NCBI GenBank assembly: GCA_018105865.1
Contig: CM030866.1
Coordinates: 4,622,951-4,686,950, forward strand
Direction of reading: 5' to 3'
Length of the DNA stretch: 64,000 bases
Source of the DNA: Metaphire vulgaris
Taxonomy: Eukaryota; Annelida; Clitellata; Crassiclitellata; Megascolecidae
Notes under the pieces: model-generated
What the model was told of the DNA's origin: nothing
The model's database searches: none
The model's input: the letters and a program-made list of their open reading frames with translations, nothing else
Part shown: piece by piece, positions 37,310 through 48,721 of the stretch
Numbering within the stretch: position 1 is the stretch's first letter
Layout of the letters: each line of letters begins with the position of its first letter
Program-made: the position numbers and the translations under genes

Positions 37310-37484
37310 CAATGTTTCATCTAGACTCTGGACTCCGAGGGGAGAGAGAAACTTACAAGGCCGGGGGAAGTCAGCTAGGGGCTGCTGCTAGTTGATGTAG
37401 TATGCCAAAATTTCCGGGGGGAATTTGAACTTTCCCGGCGGGAAAAGGCAATTCCCCCCCGGAAACGGCCTAGATTAAACCCTG
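37310..37484. mobile_element. hAT-like element with perfect 8-bp TSD, CAGTGTTTAATCTAG family
   Basis: CAAGAAAT lies on both sides (37302-37309 and 37485-37492). The ends are CAATGTTTCATCTAG and CTAGATTAAACCCTG. This copy fixes the target-site length for the family. Confidence 0.92.
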
Positions 37485-37845
37485 CAAGAAATCGTAAAAA
37501 GTTTGAGACCCGCTGTTTTAGACAAAGAAGCGACGACTTGTTTTGGACTCGCCTGATATCATCGGAGTGATGGTTCTCTCCGCTGAGTCCATGTACTGAG
37601 AGTACATGCATGCCATGACTCTTTCCAGATACTCTGCAGTCGAGTACAGGTCTCGTTCAGTTGTACTCTCGTTCGACCGACAGTAAGTATGCACAGTACG
37701 CCGGTACTTGTTGTGTCGACGTCGTCTGCAGGTTCTCGCGAACTCTGAACCGAAACTTTCAACTCGGCGGTCACGTGACCCGCAAATGATCCCGTTCTTG
37801 TTCGATTTGTCTGGATTGCTGCGGATTCAGAGCCAGTTAGACGGC

Positions 37846-37884
<39 letters not shown>

Positions 37885-38167
37885 GTCAGTCAAAAAGAAA
37901 CTGGTCGGACTATAACAGTGGACGGATAATATCGAGCGCACCGAATGGATGGATGGATGGATGGCAGGAAGCTGCAAAAAATATAAAAGAAATATTTTGT
38001 ATATTAATCACAAAATACGAAGTCAAGAAATTACAAAAGGATAAAATCAACTTGCCAAGGGCGTGGAAAACATGTTAATTCTTTCTAAATCGCACGAGGC
38101 AACACTCGGCGTTGAAAAGGAGACTAAAATAATTATATCGTCAAACTTAACCAACTGTCTCTCTCTG

Positions 38168-38198
<31 letters not shown>

Positions 38199-38331
38199 GT
38201 CTGTCTGTCTCTCTATGTCTGTCTTTCTATGTATGCCTCTGTCTGTCTCTGTCTGCCTTTCTTTCTATCTCTCTCTTCCTCTCTCTCTTCCTCTCTCTTC
38301 CTCTCTCTCTCCTCTCCCTCTCTCTCCCTCT

Positions 38332-38403
<72 letters not shown>

Positions 38404-38761
38404 CATTCAACCGTGACGGCGTATACCCGGTACTTGGAGAGGTTAACAGCATCATCAGCCCGACTGGTTTTATTACAAATACTTGGTCAGAATTCAGCAT
38501 CATCCAAGGCGCCAGCTTATCATGACCTCCATCGATTCTCTCCGTCCTCCAGTCGACTCCTTTATACTTTCGGATGACGCAAGGCATTACGACATACCCC
38601 GCCCCCACCAGCCAGACACTCATCTCTGTCTGTATATTTCTGTCTGCCTGTATGTATCTGTCTCTGTCTGGTTAACCCGTCTGTCTGTCTGTATCTGTCT
38701 GTCTGTCTGTATCTGTCTCTCTGTCTGTATCTGTCTGTCTGTCTTTGTCTGTCTGTCCGTC
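37485..38761. other. non-coding with CT and TCTG arrays
   Basis: (TGGC)n at 37848-37881, (ATGG)n at 37947-37963, a 240-bp CT-rich array at 38155-38401 with about 65 bases of pure CT at its end, and (TCTG)n at 38620-38760. The Ser/Leu-rich open frames are artefacts. Confidence 0.6.
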
Positions 38762-38950
38762 CAAGGGCGGCGACGAGGGGTGTGTCCGCGGGTCCGGACC
38801 CACCCATCCTCGGGCAGGGGCACCCGAGAAAATCGTGCAAATCCGTCGAGAATTTTGTTTTTCTTGGAGGGGGAGGGTTAGTCTTAGCCGGGTCCTCGTT
38901 GTCTAGATTGCATTCGACCCACCCAACCGAAAAACCCAGCGCCGCCTCTG
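38762..38950. mobile_element. hAT-like element beside a TCTG array
   Basis: CAAGGGCGGCGACGAGG and AGCGCCGCCTCTG are inverted ends. Flanks TGTCCGTC and TGTCTGTC agree at 7 of 8, though the flank is itself repetitive so this is weaker than elsewhere. Confidence 0.65.
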
Positions 38951-39157
38951 TGTCTGTCGCTGTGGATCGTAATTTTGGATTCATTATAAATCACCGATAT
39001 ATTACGAAACTGATCAACCCAGTAACGGCGTATAATGCGGCAGAGTTATGGCCTGTAGCGTCTCAGTTTCCCAACGTATCGATTACACATGATTAGGCGT
39101 GGCGGTCGAATGCTGGCTCCAGGAATTCTTAAATCAAACAGGCGACTCAAAGCGTAG

Positions 39158-39236
39158 TTAACCCCTTAACCGTGTATTTAACTGTAACTCAATGTAAATG
39201 GACAGATATATCCGGGGTCCCCAGTTAAGGGGTTAA
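39158..39236. mobile_element. 79-bp TTAA palindromic element, copy 2
   Basis: Inverted relative to copy 1: TTAACCCCTTAACCGTGTAT ... CCAGTTAAGGGGTTAA. TTAA at both ends. Interior shared (AACTGTAACTCAATGTAAAT, GATATATCCGG). Confidence 0.85.
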
Positions 39237-40483
39237 GGTCACAAATTTCGTCTCAATTTATCAGTCTGCGATGAACGATGCGAGAGAACCTGGCTACGCC
39301 CACGATTCAGAACACAAGTTAGGTAGCCTATATACTGGAAACACTAACGGCTTGAAGCTCGTCCACTAAAGAGAAGCACCAGGTGCCATTTTGTTATGAC
39401 CATTGCCTATTATCTACATGTAAGCCTTCTAAGGCATTTCGATAATGGCGCTATATAAGTTAGAAGATCAGTTGAAAGGCAGCTGGCGATAGTTAACAGC
39501 GGTCAAATGATATTAGAAATGTCGAACTAACATTTCAACAACGACATTTATATTATTATGACGACGACGACGAAGACTATGACAACAACAACAACAACAA
39601 CAACAACGAATATATTTCAAAATAATAATGTGTACAGGCATTTTAGAACTCCGAGGGTTAGCACAAGGCGGCGAAAGACGGCTCTGCGTGGGGGGAGGTC
39701 CTGGGTGGAGGACATAAAGACTGCGAAAAGTTGACCTCTAACCCGTTTACGATATTCTATTATTCTAAACTCGAAGACGTTTTAACATTGAAGAGTCGAA
39801 TTATTTCACGGTAGATGGCGCAATACAATGTGCACATAGTTCGCGAAATGAGTACATGTAGGGCGATGAAAAACGGGAAAAATAAACTTCATCTTCGAAA
39901 CAAAGGCAACGGAAAGAAACAGTCAAACTGCACCCTGTTCCATAGAACCGGGGGACAATGTCACAAAGGCACAAGGGAAGAGACAGCACCAGGGGAAGAG
40001 CTACTCATAACATTAGACCGGCACCGCAGTCAAAAGGCTGTTGTAGATGTTGACTTGGTTTTGTGCAGCGGACTAGAGCGGATAATTAACAAACACAGAA
40101 TGAGGTTTGAAAGAAGGTAACAATGATTAATTGGATAAGGAAAAGTAAGACAACGAGGCTAAACTGCGTTCGAACTCTTAAGCCAACTTACCGAAGGTGA
40201 TGGGGGGGGGGGGAGGGGGATATATATGACCCGACCCCATTGGCGAAAAACTTTGGTGAAAAAGTGGGCGGGGGGCGCCTCAACTCCTATGCCTTCCCTT
40301 CCCTATGGCAGCAACATCTCATAAGTGGAGGAGGATCGAAACTACAGGCCTGATAGGGCAACGAAATTTACGGTCAACGTGACAAGAATTTGTCAAGTTC
40401 CTATTCTGAGGGCGAGAGATAATTTTGCAAGCTTTAAATTTTCAGAATTTTTTAGGCCCAACGTGTATATCCAACGAAGCACA

Positions 40484-40547
<64 letters not shown>

Positions 40548-40780
40548 TAGACAGACAGACAGACAGAGAGTGAGATTATGACTTCATCGGTTTGAAGAAC
40601 GCGAGCGAAAACAATGGACCATTTACTGAAATTTGATGCATTTTAACGTGTTCTAAAAAGACCGATGAGGGATGGAATTATATTATTAAGGCGAAGTTTA
40701 GCATGGAAAATAAAACCCCAGCTGACTGATCGGCGAGACTTTCTATCCTGAGGGATAAAATAAAAAACAGAAACGGCGTC
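39237..40780. other. non-coding with GA array
   Basis: A GGCGCTATATAAGTT core at about 39445, (ACA)n at 39584-39607 and (GA)n/(GACA)n at 40485-40568. A 101-codon open frame at 39815-40120 has no recognisable motif. Confidence 0.45.
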
Positions 40781-41095
40781 CAGTGGCGGTTCCAGGATTT
40801 CTTGGTGGGGCGGGAGGGGGCGGCGAAATGAATTCACATGAAGATGATGGGGGGATTAAAAGAGAATGAAAACATTAATAAACTTTGCCGAAAAAGGCTG
40901 ACAAAAGGGATTTTCCCAGATTTTACTACACTTTTATCGAAAATAGGTTGACAAGCAAAAAAAGTCATCCGCAGTTTTGCCCCGTAAAGCTTTATCAGAC
41001 TTTTGCCCAAAAGTAGAATAGGTCTCACAAGCAAAAAAATTTTTCCGGTGGGGGATGCATCCCCGCTCGTCCCCCCCCACGCAAAACCGCCACTG
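40781..41095. mobile_element. hAT-like element with perfect 8-bp TSD and two internal cores
   Basis: CAGTGGCGGTTCCAGG and AAAACCGCCACTG bound 315 bases; ACGGCGTC is duplicated exactly (40773-40780 and 41096-41103). Core motifs occur at 40949-40969 and, degenerate, at 41025-41040, separated by about 75 bases. Confidence 0.93.
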
Positions 41096-41706
41096 ACGGC
41101 GTCAAAGTTTATCATAATGGCACGGAATCAATGCAGTGCCGGGGGTCGGGGGCATAACGACGCTAGATGGAAGCCCCCGGTTGCCTTGCAACGGAAAAGG
41201 TCGCCATTTTTACAAGCATCACGTGCGATGATCTCATAGTAAATTACCGCTGGCGGTCGCTTCAAAGGGCGGGACGGAACGGCATCAAAGCAATCGTCGG
41301 GAGCCTCAAACGCCGGATTATTATGGAGCGTCGCGAGGAGAACTTGTGTTGCGCTATTTTGCGCTATTCATCAAAGGTGCGACGCACTTGAGGGCCGGGG
41401 CAAGGGCCGGGGCCGAGACTGAGCCACGCGCGCGCGCGCCCGGTGCAAAGCATGGTACCCGACGCCGCCGCCGTCGTCGTCGTGAGCCGGAGCATTTTAG
41501 GGCCCCGCCGACCGCCAAGCGTCATGAAAAGAAACTGAATCACTAGACGCAGAGAAAGAGAAAATATTTTCAATTCGACGGAGAATAGCTAATAAGACGA
41601 CGAACAAAAAGTCTAATCGCCCCATCTCATGCCCCGTTGACGTGCGTCGAAAAGGATTTGGGGTGGGGGGGGGGGGGTAATTATTAGCTTATAGGGTATC
41701 TAAGTA
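41096..41706. other. GC-rich non-coding
   Basis: Includes CGCGCGCGCG at about 41428-41438 and CCGCCGCCGTCGTCGTC. No exon identified. Confidence 0.4.
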
Positions 41707-42164
41707 CAGTAAAACTTCGTTATAACCAGGGCCGCCATTTCGTTGTTTTCCAGGGGAAGGGGCAAGGCTTTCGACTGCAAGGTAGACATTATTTTTAAAA
41801 ATACCCATACAGTATACAAATTGGTTTTTGTCCATAGTACATGCTGCATACGATACTACATAGTACATACCAGTGATTGTAATAAATCATAAAAACAATT
41901 GAAAACACAATGCTTTTAAAAACACAAAAATTCGCGAAAAATGTTTCCCTAAAAATCACGGGAGGGCAATGGCCCCCCTGCACCCCCAAATGACGTCCCT
42001 GGTTATAACGGACTCGGTTACTAAGTACCTCTCAATGTATACGGCCCCGTGTGCTACGCTACCGTATTGGATATTGGACGGTAATTCGCATAACGTACCT
42101 CGGATCATATAACGTACACTAATTTTTACAGTCTCGCTGAATACGTTATAACGAAGTTCTACTG
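41707..42164. mobile_element. pogo/Tigger-like element, copy 2, interrupted by a hAT-like element
   Basis: CAGTAAAACTTCGTTATAAC at the left and GTTATAACGAAGTTCTACTG at the right, with TA outside both ends (41705-41706 and 42165-42166). Without the 275-bp insert and one copy of its target duplication it would be about 175 bases, close to copy 1. The right-hand body (ACGTACCTCGGATCATATAACG, here split as shared blocks) matches the copies at 31680 and 61351. Confidence 0.9.
41727..42001. mobile_element. hAT-like element nested in the Tigger-like copy, perfect TSD
   Basis: CAGGGCCGCCATTTCG and AAATGACGTCCCTG are the ends. GTTATAAC (41719-41726, 42002-42009) is duplicated exactly. That octamer is part of the Tigger terminal repeat, so this insertion came second. 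Confidence 0.92.
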
Positions 42165-42286
42165 TACCAAAGATGTTTAAAATTGGTCTTTGCGTTACCT
42201 AAACGGCTAGTGCTACAGTGGAAACACAATAATCTGCTTGCTGTTCGTGATCTTCTTGATACTCATAGCATCTACTGGCATAAGTA

Positions 42287-42365
42287 TTAACCCCTTAACT
42301 GGGACCCCGGATATATACGTCCATTTTACATTGAGTTACAGTTAAATACACAGTTAAGGGGTTAA
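42287..42365. mobile_element. 79-bp TTAA palindromic element, copy 3
   Basis: TTAACCCCTTAACTGGGA ... CACAGTTAAGGGGTTAA, same orientation as copy 1, TTAA at both ends. Confidence 0.88.
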
Positions 42366-42533
42366 CTATTAAGTAGTCGTAACTTGAAAGAACAAAGCCA
42401 GCCAGCCAGCCAGTCAGCCAGTAAGTCAGTAAATGAACAGTATAGTTGTCAAGTAAAGCATGATCGTTGCTTGTAATTTTGCGTATTATGCGTCTCCGTT
42501 AGTTTTCCGATAGTTCGTTCCCACTCATCCAAG

Positions 42534-42795
42534 CATGGGCGTAAAACACGGGGGCGGCGGCGGGGGACGGTCCCCCAATAATTAGTAAGAGGGGGACAGA
42601 GTATCAATTATCCCCCTCCTCCTCCGCAATATTTTGTGCCTTATGGTAAAATCTGGTAAAATCACTCATTGTGAATGCCATTTTTTGCTCGTCAAGACTT
42701 TTTGAAGATGAAAAGGTGAAAAGGGGTCTGGTCTGACTTTATGAACAATTTACCCCCCCCCCTCCCCCAAAGTTGACGCCAGGTTTACGCCACTG
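42534..42795. mobile_element. hAT-like element with perfect 8-bp TSD
   Basis: CATGGGCGTAAAACACGG and GGTTTACGCCACTG are the ends; CATCCAAG is duplicated exactly (42526-42533, 42796-42803). The shared core is at 42678-42694 in reverse. Its interior is an inverted relative of 43371-43613. Confidence 0.93.
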
Positions 42796-42976
42796 CATCC
42801 AAGGTTATGATCTTTGCTATTTCGGTAATTATCTCAACGGTCGCAATCTAAAATTACTCAGCGCCGTGCGATTTGGCCAAGACGCCACCTGTCCACAATA
42901 CCGTCTAAGTCTCATAAAAGCATAATTGGTAATTAATCACATCGGGTCCCGTAATCATAATGCATCTGCTCGAGTA

Positions 42977-42981
<5 letters not shown>

Positions 42982-43044
<63 letters not shown>
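42982..43044. repeat. (CA)n microsatellite
   Basis: About 31 pure CA units. Nearby are (CTG)n at 43128-43147 and (ATT)n at 43231-43276, followed directly by ATTTATATAGCGC. Confidence 0.96.
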
Positions 43045-43045
<1 letters not shown>

Positions 43046-43228
43046 GGTCAGACACTGAAGTCTCCAAAATAATTACCATTACTCAGACGAAGTGTTGGCC
43101 TGTTGAGTACCGGGTAATGCCGCACCGCTGCTGCTGCTGCTGCTGCTTCTCATTTGCATATAGGATCTATCACGTGATCTGCATGTAGACCCGTCTGTGT
43201 CGTGAAGTTTGTGGCAGACAATAGACTC

Positions 43229-43278
<50 letters not shown>

Positions 43279-43370
43279 ACAAGCCAATTTATATAGCGCA
43301 GTAAACATGAATATACAGTAGTTCAAAATCAAAAGCGTTTTACAGTCCAAATGATTTTTGAATATCTTTT

Positions 43371-43613
43371 CAGTGGCGTAAACCTGGCGTCATCATTGGG
43401 GGGGGGGCGGTAAAACCGTTCATGAAGTCAGGTCAGACCCTCTTTTCATCCCCAACAAGTCTTGACGAGCAAAAAAAGGTCATCCACAATGAGTGATTTT
43501 ACCAGATTTTACCATAAGGCACAAAACATTGGGGGATAATTATTACTCTGCCCCCTCTAATTATTGGGGAGACTGTCCCCCCGCCGTCCCCTCCCCGTGT
43601 TTTACGCCCATGA
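43371..43613. mobile_element. hAT-like element, inverted relative of 42534-42795
   Basis: CAGTGGCGTAAACCTGGCGTC at the left and GTGTTTTACGCCCATG at the right. The shared core is at 43463-43484. Internal blocks such as GTGATTTTACCAGATTTTAC match the 42534 copy on the other strand. No target duplication is visible. Confidence 0.82.
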
Positions 43614-44574
43614 ATAGACTTAAAACGCTACTGACCTCATACGTAAGGGTTAGGCAAAACTTACTTACTTAATTACTTAGATGAGGCAAAAAGTTCATTG
43701 TAAAATCGACGAATTTTAGCAAACGATCTGTCTCTGTCTCTCTGTCTCTCTCTGTCTCTCTGTGTCTGTCTGTCTGTCTGTCTCTGTCTCTCTCTCTGTC
43801 TGTCTCTCTCTCTCCTACTATCTAGTTAAATAGTTTTGTTCTATACTTGTTCCTGTTGTAACTCAGGCAGCACTTTAGTGACTAAATTGCCTCTATTCAG
43901 ACAATTATTGGTGATGATTTTGTAGCTTTTATTGTTAACATAAAAAACGAAAATAGCAAACCCTAAGCTGCTACAGCTATAGACTTTCTGGTATGTCTAC
44001 CTGTCTGTCTGTGTCTACATGCCTGTCTGCCTGCCTGCCTGTCTGTCTGCCTGCCTGCCTTAGATCATATCTCGCATTGGCTCGCAAGCTGGCTTTAATA
44101 CTCGCAATCTAAGTGGAAATTTTATAACATTGACAGAGGCCATCTGTTGAAAATCCTGTAGGAAGCAGACAGCCATTACAATGCATAAGCCACCGGACAC
44201 ATAAACTACTCAACCAAAGTCCATAGAAAAACACAGCAGCAGCAGCAGCAGCAGCGGCAACAGTTGGCAAAAATCTCAAGATACAAGAAGACATCATCAC
44301 GCTCAAACAAAAAATAAGTAAGCAGAAACAGAACCACCTTCCGACTCTTTCAGCCCTTAATTTTCACTTCATTTCCTGAGCATTTAAAAACGAAGATACA
44401 ACACCGGTGATAACAACTAATTATATACGAAATATCCGTCAATCAGCGAGAACCGATCAATCTTACAATCAATAATCAACCGACTTCTAATGCGCCACTA
44501 TCTAAAAATCTAGAGCGCATTCGCCTAAGTAGGCCTTTTACGGTTTTTATAAGATATTTTTTCAAAAACGGAGC
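43614..44574. other. non-coding with TCTG and CAG runs
   Basis: (TCTG)/(CT)n at 43727-43815, TCTG/CCTG at 43999-44060, and (CAG)n at 44235-44256. No gene. Confidence 0.5.
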
Positions 44575-44582
44575 ATTATGTT

Positions 44583-44781
44583 CAGTGGCGGCTCCACAGA
44601 GGTTCAAGGGGGGCCCGTGCCCCCTGTTGAGTGCCTGGCCTCCCAGTGGCCCCACTGTTGGGACCCTATACTTAATGCTACATACTTAACAACAAATGGT
44701 TGGGCCCCCGTGATTAGAAGTTGCCACCCCCAACGGACCCCCAATTGCCAAATCCTGGAGCCGCCATGCACTGGCCCACTG
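44583..44781. mobile_element. hAT-like element with perfect 8-bp TSD, CAGTGGCGGCTCC family
   Basis: ATTATGTT is duplicated exactly (44575-44582, 44782-44789). The left end is CAGTGGCGGCTCCACAG. The right end GGAGCCGCCATGCACTGG...CACTG carries a short internal duplication. The interior matches 12470, 22710 and 53865. Confidence 0.95.
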
Positions 44782-44849
44782 ATTATGTTAACGTGATTTG
44801 GCAGAGACAGTTAAATTGCCTGCAAGCAATATTCTATTAATATGCTATT

Positions 44850-45197
44850 GGGTGCGCAGTGGTTAGCGCACTGGTCTGCCAATCTTGAGGTTCGTGGTTC
44901 AACTCCCGGCCGCGGCAGAAACTTTTCGGTTGTTTCCGTCCCAACGCTTTCATACGCGACGCACTGGTCCAAGGGTTAAGAGTTGGTCTGCCAACCCTGG
45001 TAGGACACCGGATTTTGTTGAATAATGATCTGCGAACGCCAGCTTTCGGCGGAATCGTGGAAAACTTTCTACCGAAGACAACATGGAAAGCTTCCACTGT
45101 ACCCGATGAACCAGAGGTCACGGCGAAAAGTGCGATTTCTGGTGGGGTGTGGGGTGGGGAACTAGGCTCTCCCACTGGATTAGGACGATCTCCACTG
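44850..45197 (+). mobile_element. tRNA-derived SINE (5' head and body)
   Basis: The head contains both RNA polymerase III internal promoter elements at tRNA-like spacing: an A box TAGCGCACTGG (44864-44874) and a B box GGTTCAACTCC (44896-44906). Starting GGGTGCGCAGTGGTTAGCG, it resembles a tRNA 5' half, but the acceptor-stem 3' partner is lost, so it is not a tRNA gene. An unrelated body follows, with a second CACTGGTCC...GGTCTGCCAACC block at about 44960-45000. The 3' end is uncertain because a hAT-like element begins at 45198. Confidence 0.78.
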
Positions 45198-45392
45198 CAG
45201 GGGCGTAACTAGGGTATTTGGCGTCCACGACAGGGGCCGGAAAATTAAATTTGCCGATTAGCGAATGTTAAGTAACAGATCATGACGTCCGTTTGATGCA
45301 AGATCATGATCAAGATCAAGAATGATTTTCTGCAGTGACTCACCTAGGGGTCCTAGGCTACCTGTCATAGGCCTACCCTGGGTACGCCACTG
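45198..45392. mobile_element. hAT-like element, CAGGGGCGTAACTAGGGT ends
   Basis: CAGGGGCGTAACTAGGGT is inverted as ACCCTGGGTACGCCACTG. Flanks CTCCACTG and CGGCACTG agree at 6 of 8. It adjoins the SINE and may interrupt it. Confidence 0.75.
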
Positions 45393-45788
45393 CGGCACTG
45401 TCCCATTGGTCGCCGGGTAAAGGTGGGAGTTTCGGCGTTTATCGTGAAAATGTTTCTCAAACTGAAACGCTTCTAGTTATTCCTTTATGCGCATTTTTTA
45501 AAATCTTGCGTCTACGGCAGTGGTTGTTAACCGGGGGTATTCGTACCCCTTAAGAGTACCTGAAGGACGCTGTGGGGGTACCGTTTTAAAGACTTTTACT
45601 TCAATGTATTCTGTTCACTGTGCAGATAATGTATGATTTTTTAAAACGAAATTAGAAAATATACAAGAAAATCTCATTTTCTGGCACATGCATAATCTGT
45701 GACAGATGTAGTCCTATGTTGCAGTCTGTCCTCAGATAAGGAAGGCTGGATGTATGGGGCACTTTGCCTTCTATTACTTGTTTCAGGG
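45393..45788. other. non-coding
   Basis: Contains CGTAATCATAAGAGGGTTAA-like fragments on either side of the next element (AGTGGTTGTTAACCGGGGG at 45520, TTAAGAACCACAGG at 45988), the ends of an older repeat into which 45789-45960 was inserted. Confidence 0.45.
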
Positions 45789-45960
45789 CAGGGGCGTAGC
45801 CAGGAATTTGATTTGGGGTATAAATGTAATTTGGAGGGAGGGGGGTATAAATTTTAAAAAACTTTGAAAATCTTAAAAAACACATTTAAAATGTAAGGTA
45901 ATCTGATATTTTTGGAGGGGGAGGTATACATACCGATATGCCCCCGTCGCTACGCCCCTG
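45789..45960. mobile_element. hAT-like element with perfect 8-bp TSD, CAGGGGCGTAGCCAGG ends
   Basis: TTTCAGGG is duplicated exactly (45781-45788, 45961-45968). The left end CAGGGGCGTAGCCAGGAATT and right end GTCGCTACGCCCCTG are inverted. The interior GGGGTATAAATGTAATTTGG matches 59242-59431. Confidence 0.95.
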
Positions 45961-45968
45961 TTTCAGGG

Positions 45969-47858
45969 GTACGTAATCATAAGAGGGTTAAGAACCACAG
46001 GTCTACTGGATGCGTACAGAAAGATGTATGTACCCCATTGCTCGAAATGCATCTGTCTGCCTAAGGTATTTTCGTTTCAACGAAAATAAACGGGGCAACT
46101 ACAAAAACCGCCTTCGAAAACAGCCATTGATACACTTTCAACGCCAACACAAGCAGCAGTCATCAATTTGCCCGAATACTAACTCACTAACTAAAATCCA
46201 TGTAATTCAACCAATGTACATGTATGTATGTATGTATGTATGTATGTATGTATGTATGTATAATCGAATGATAGCAATATTGTTTATCCTATGACGAGCG
46301 AATAGCATTCTGTCGAAATCAGTAAGTAAGACGAACATTCGCTAACCTTGATAGAATAAGTGCAGACGTGAATTTGGAGGAACTCCGCTGGAAACAACAG
46401 CAATTGAAAAGAAGAAGAAGAAGAAACCCGAACTCGACGCCTGTTCACAAAACACAACTACACAAACCCATTGCCCATAATGGCGCGATCAGACTGACTT
46501 CACTGACGAGGATATAACGCGCTGCCCTAAGTAGGACAAATGAGTCTGCGCGGGGCTACCAACCTACCGTCGGTCGGTCGGACCGAAGTTGAACTGGTAC
46601 ATTTTGTGGACTGTAGCGCTTGCCGGCAGGCTAACGGTTCGGGCAGAGAGAGAAGAGAGGATAGAAGTAGGCGTGGCCTGCGATCGGTGATTGACAGGCC
46701 TCGGGTTGAGTCAGCTGTAAAAAAGCCAACGGGTACACGGGGAGCTTCTTTAGGACAGCCAGATCCCGTTAACACAAGCCTCCTCTCTCCTCCCTCCCCC
46801 TCCCCGCTAACAGATTCATTATAGCGTAGACTTAATTGTGTGGGTCTAATAGCCGGACAATGGATCCTTTGCCAAGGTGGCAACTCCGGTTTCCGGGAAG
46901 GTATCTCTCTGGATCCGCTGACGTAGACGCGACCCAATGAATCCATTAGGAGTAATTGATTGCCGATAAATATCCATATCTGATTGGATATATACCCGGG
47001 GGGTGGGTGGGTGGGTGGGTGGGAGCGAGCGAACTGGGGCGAGACCCCCCCTTCGGGATTAAGTTGAAGACGAGATTTTCGCTCGGTTAAGTTTGCGACC
47101 TTCGTCGTTTGCATAACCACACACACAAACACACACACACACACACACATTGAGAATTCTTCTATCTGCTGGTCATTCCTTGGCAGAATTTTACTTTTGG
47201 CCTTTGACGTTATCACCATGGCTAACATATACTTACTGTTCTGGTTACGCCACTATAGTGTATCCAACATAGGCGTAAACTTCTATTAGGCCACAAGGGT
47301 CGATCCCCGCCCCCACTTTTCGAGAAGTTACCTTAGGGAAGGGGGAAGGAGGAAGGTGTACGGGTTCCCCCTCCAAGTTTTCGCCAATTATCCAACAGAA
47401 CCCCCCCATCCATCGAGAAACTTTTAACCCACGCAAAAGAAACCCGGGGAGTAGCGCCTAATCTAAACATCGCCGCTCTAGATTATTCGCCCTGCGCTTC
47501 AGCACCCTGGGTGCCCTCAAGGCCAGGCCCCGAGAAACAGCCGCATCTGACCGGATTTCATTTGGGAAAATGTCGCGATTTTTAACCAAGCGGTCTCGGT
47601 GCAAACCACGAGACCACTCGGACGTATTCTGGGACCCCGGGGGGGGTTGGTGGCGGGGAGGAATCAATGATGCAAACTGCATGACGTCAGGCCCCTTAGG
47701 CGGTGTGCTGCATAAAATGTCCAAAATACACATCAGTTGACGAAAGCTGCATTGAAACAACTCTATCAATTATAATACAAATTAATTCGGTGTTTTAATC
47801 GGCATCTAAACTAAGTCATTATACTCGCAGAAGCGTCGCTAAAATGCGACATAATTAC

Positions 47859-47871
<13 letters not shown>
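45969..47871. other. non-coding with small repeats
   Basis: (ATGT)n at 46216-46261, (GTGG)n at 47005-47023, (CA)n at 47118-47149, and TCGGTCGG repeats near 46570. The longest open frame (46527-47228, minus) crosses these repeats and has no conserved motif. Confidence 0.5.

Positions 47872-47930
<59 letters not shown>
47866..47930. repeat. (AAT)n microsatellite
   Basis: About 21 pure units; a shorter array of the same unit is at 48042-48070. Confidence 0.95.
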
Positions 47931-47932
<2 letters not shown>

Positions 47933-48202
47933 TTATATAAGAAGATATGACGTTCATTTTCTTCTTAGAACTTTGAAGATACCGCTCTCTAATAGCGCTT
48001 AGAATTTGTATATACGTTAATTTGTCCCAAATCCACCGAAGATAATAATAATAATAATAATAATAATAATATCTATCATATTAAGATCCTTATCTGTATG
48101 TCTGTCTGTTACCTTCAAGCGTTCTGATTGGTTGACTATTGGTAGACGGTTTAGACGGTTTAGTCCTTACGTCGCGCGATGCGTTGGTGGACGATGTTCG
48201 AA

Positions 48203-48322
48203 GACGACGTTGCTATTGGTAACAATTGTTCGTAGAATCGTAGTTTAACACGGTTTAGTCGAGTCATTGCAGCGTCAGAGGGCTGGGCGTGCGACGACGT
48301 TGCTATTGGTAACAATTGTTCG
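48203..48322. repeat. 30-bp direct repeat, 90 bp apart
   Basis: An identical 30-base block (beginning GACGACGTTGCTATTGG and ending CAATTGTTCG) occurs at 48203-48232 and 48293-48322. Confidence 0.93.
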
Positions 48323-48595
48323 CAGCCTGAGGTAGTTGCAACGTAACATTTTAAACGTACACAAAAATACGTGTACAGCGTCACAAATGGCCACAGTTGC
48401 GTGATTTTAACGTACATAGGCCTAATTATTACGTGGCGCAGAGCTTGGCTAGGTGGCGATCATTGAAATGTTGTTCAGCATGAATTCAATGATTGGGTAT
48501 TAGGTATAGGTATTGGATTAGTATTATCCTGCACTGCGAGCGAAGATAGCATCTTTCTAGTAGTAGTATCATAATAATAATAAGTAGTAATAGTA

Positions 48596-48721
<126 letters not shown>

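Noticed and set aside
44850..44916. A real tRNA gene
   Set aside because: A and B boxes are present, but the acceptor stem does not pair and an unrelated body follows; this is a SINE head.
46527..47228. 233-codon open frame, minus strand, the second longest in the window
   Set aside because: It crosses CA and GTGG repeats and a hydrophilic random-looking stretch, with no domain and no family resemblance.
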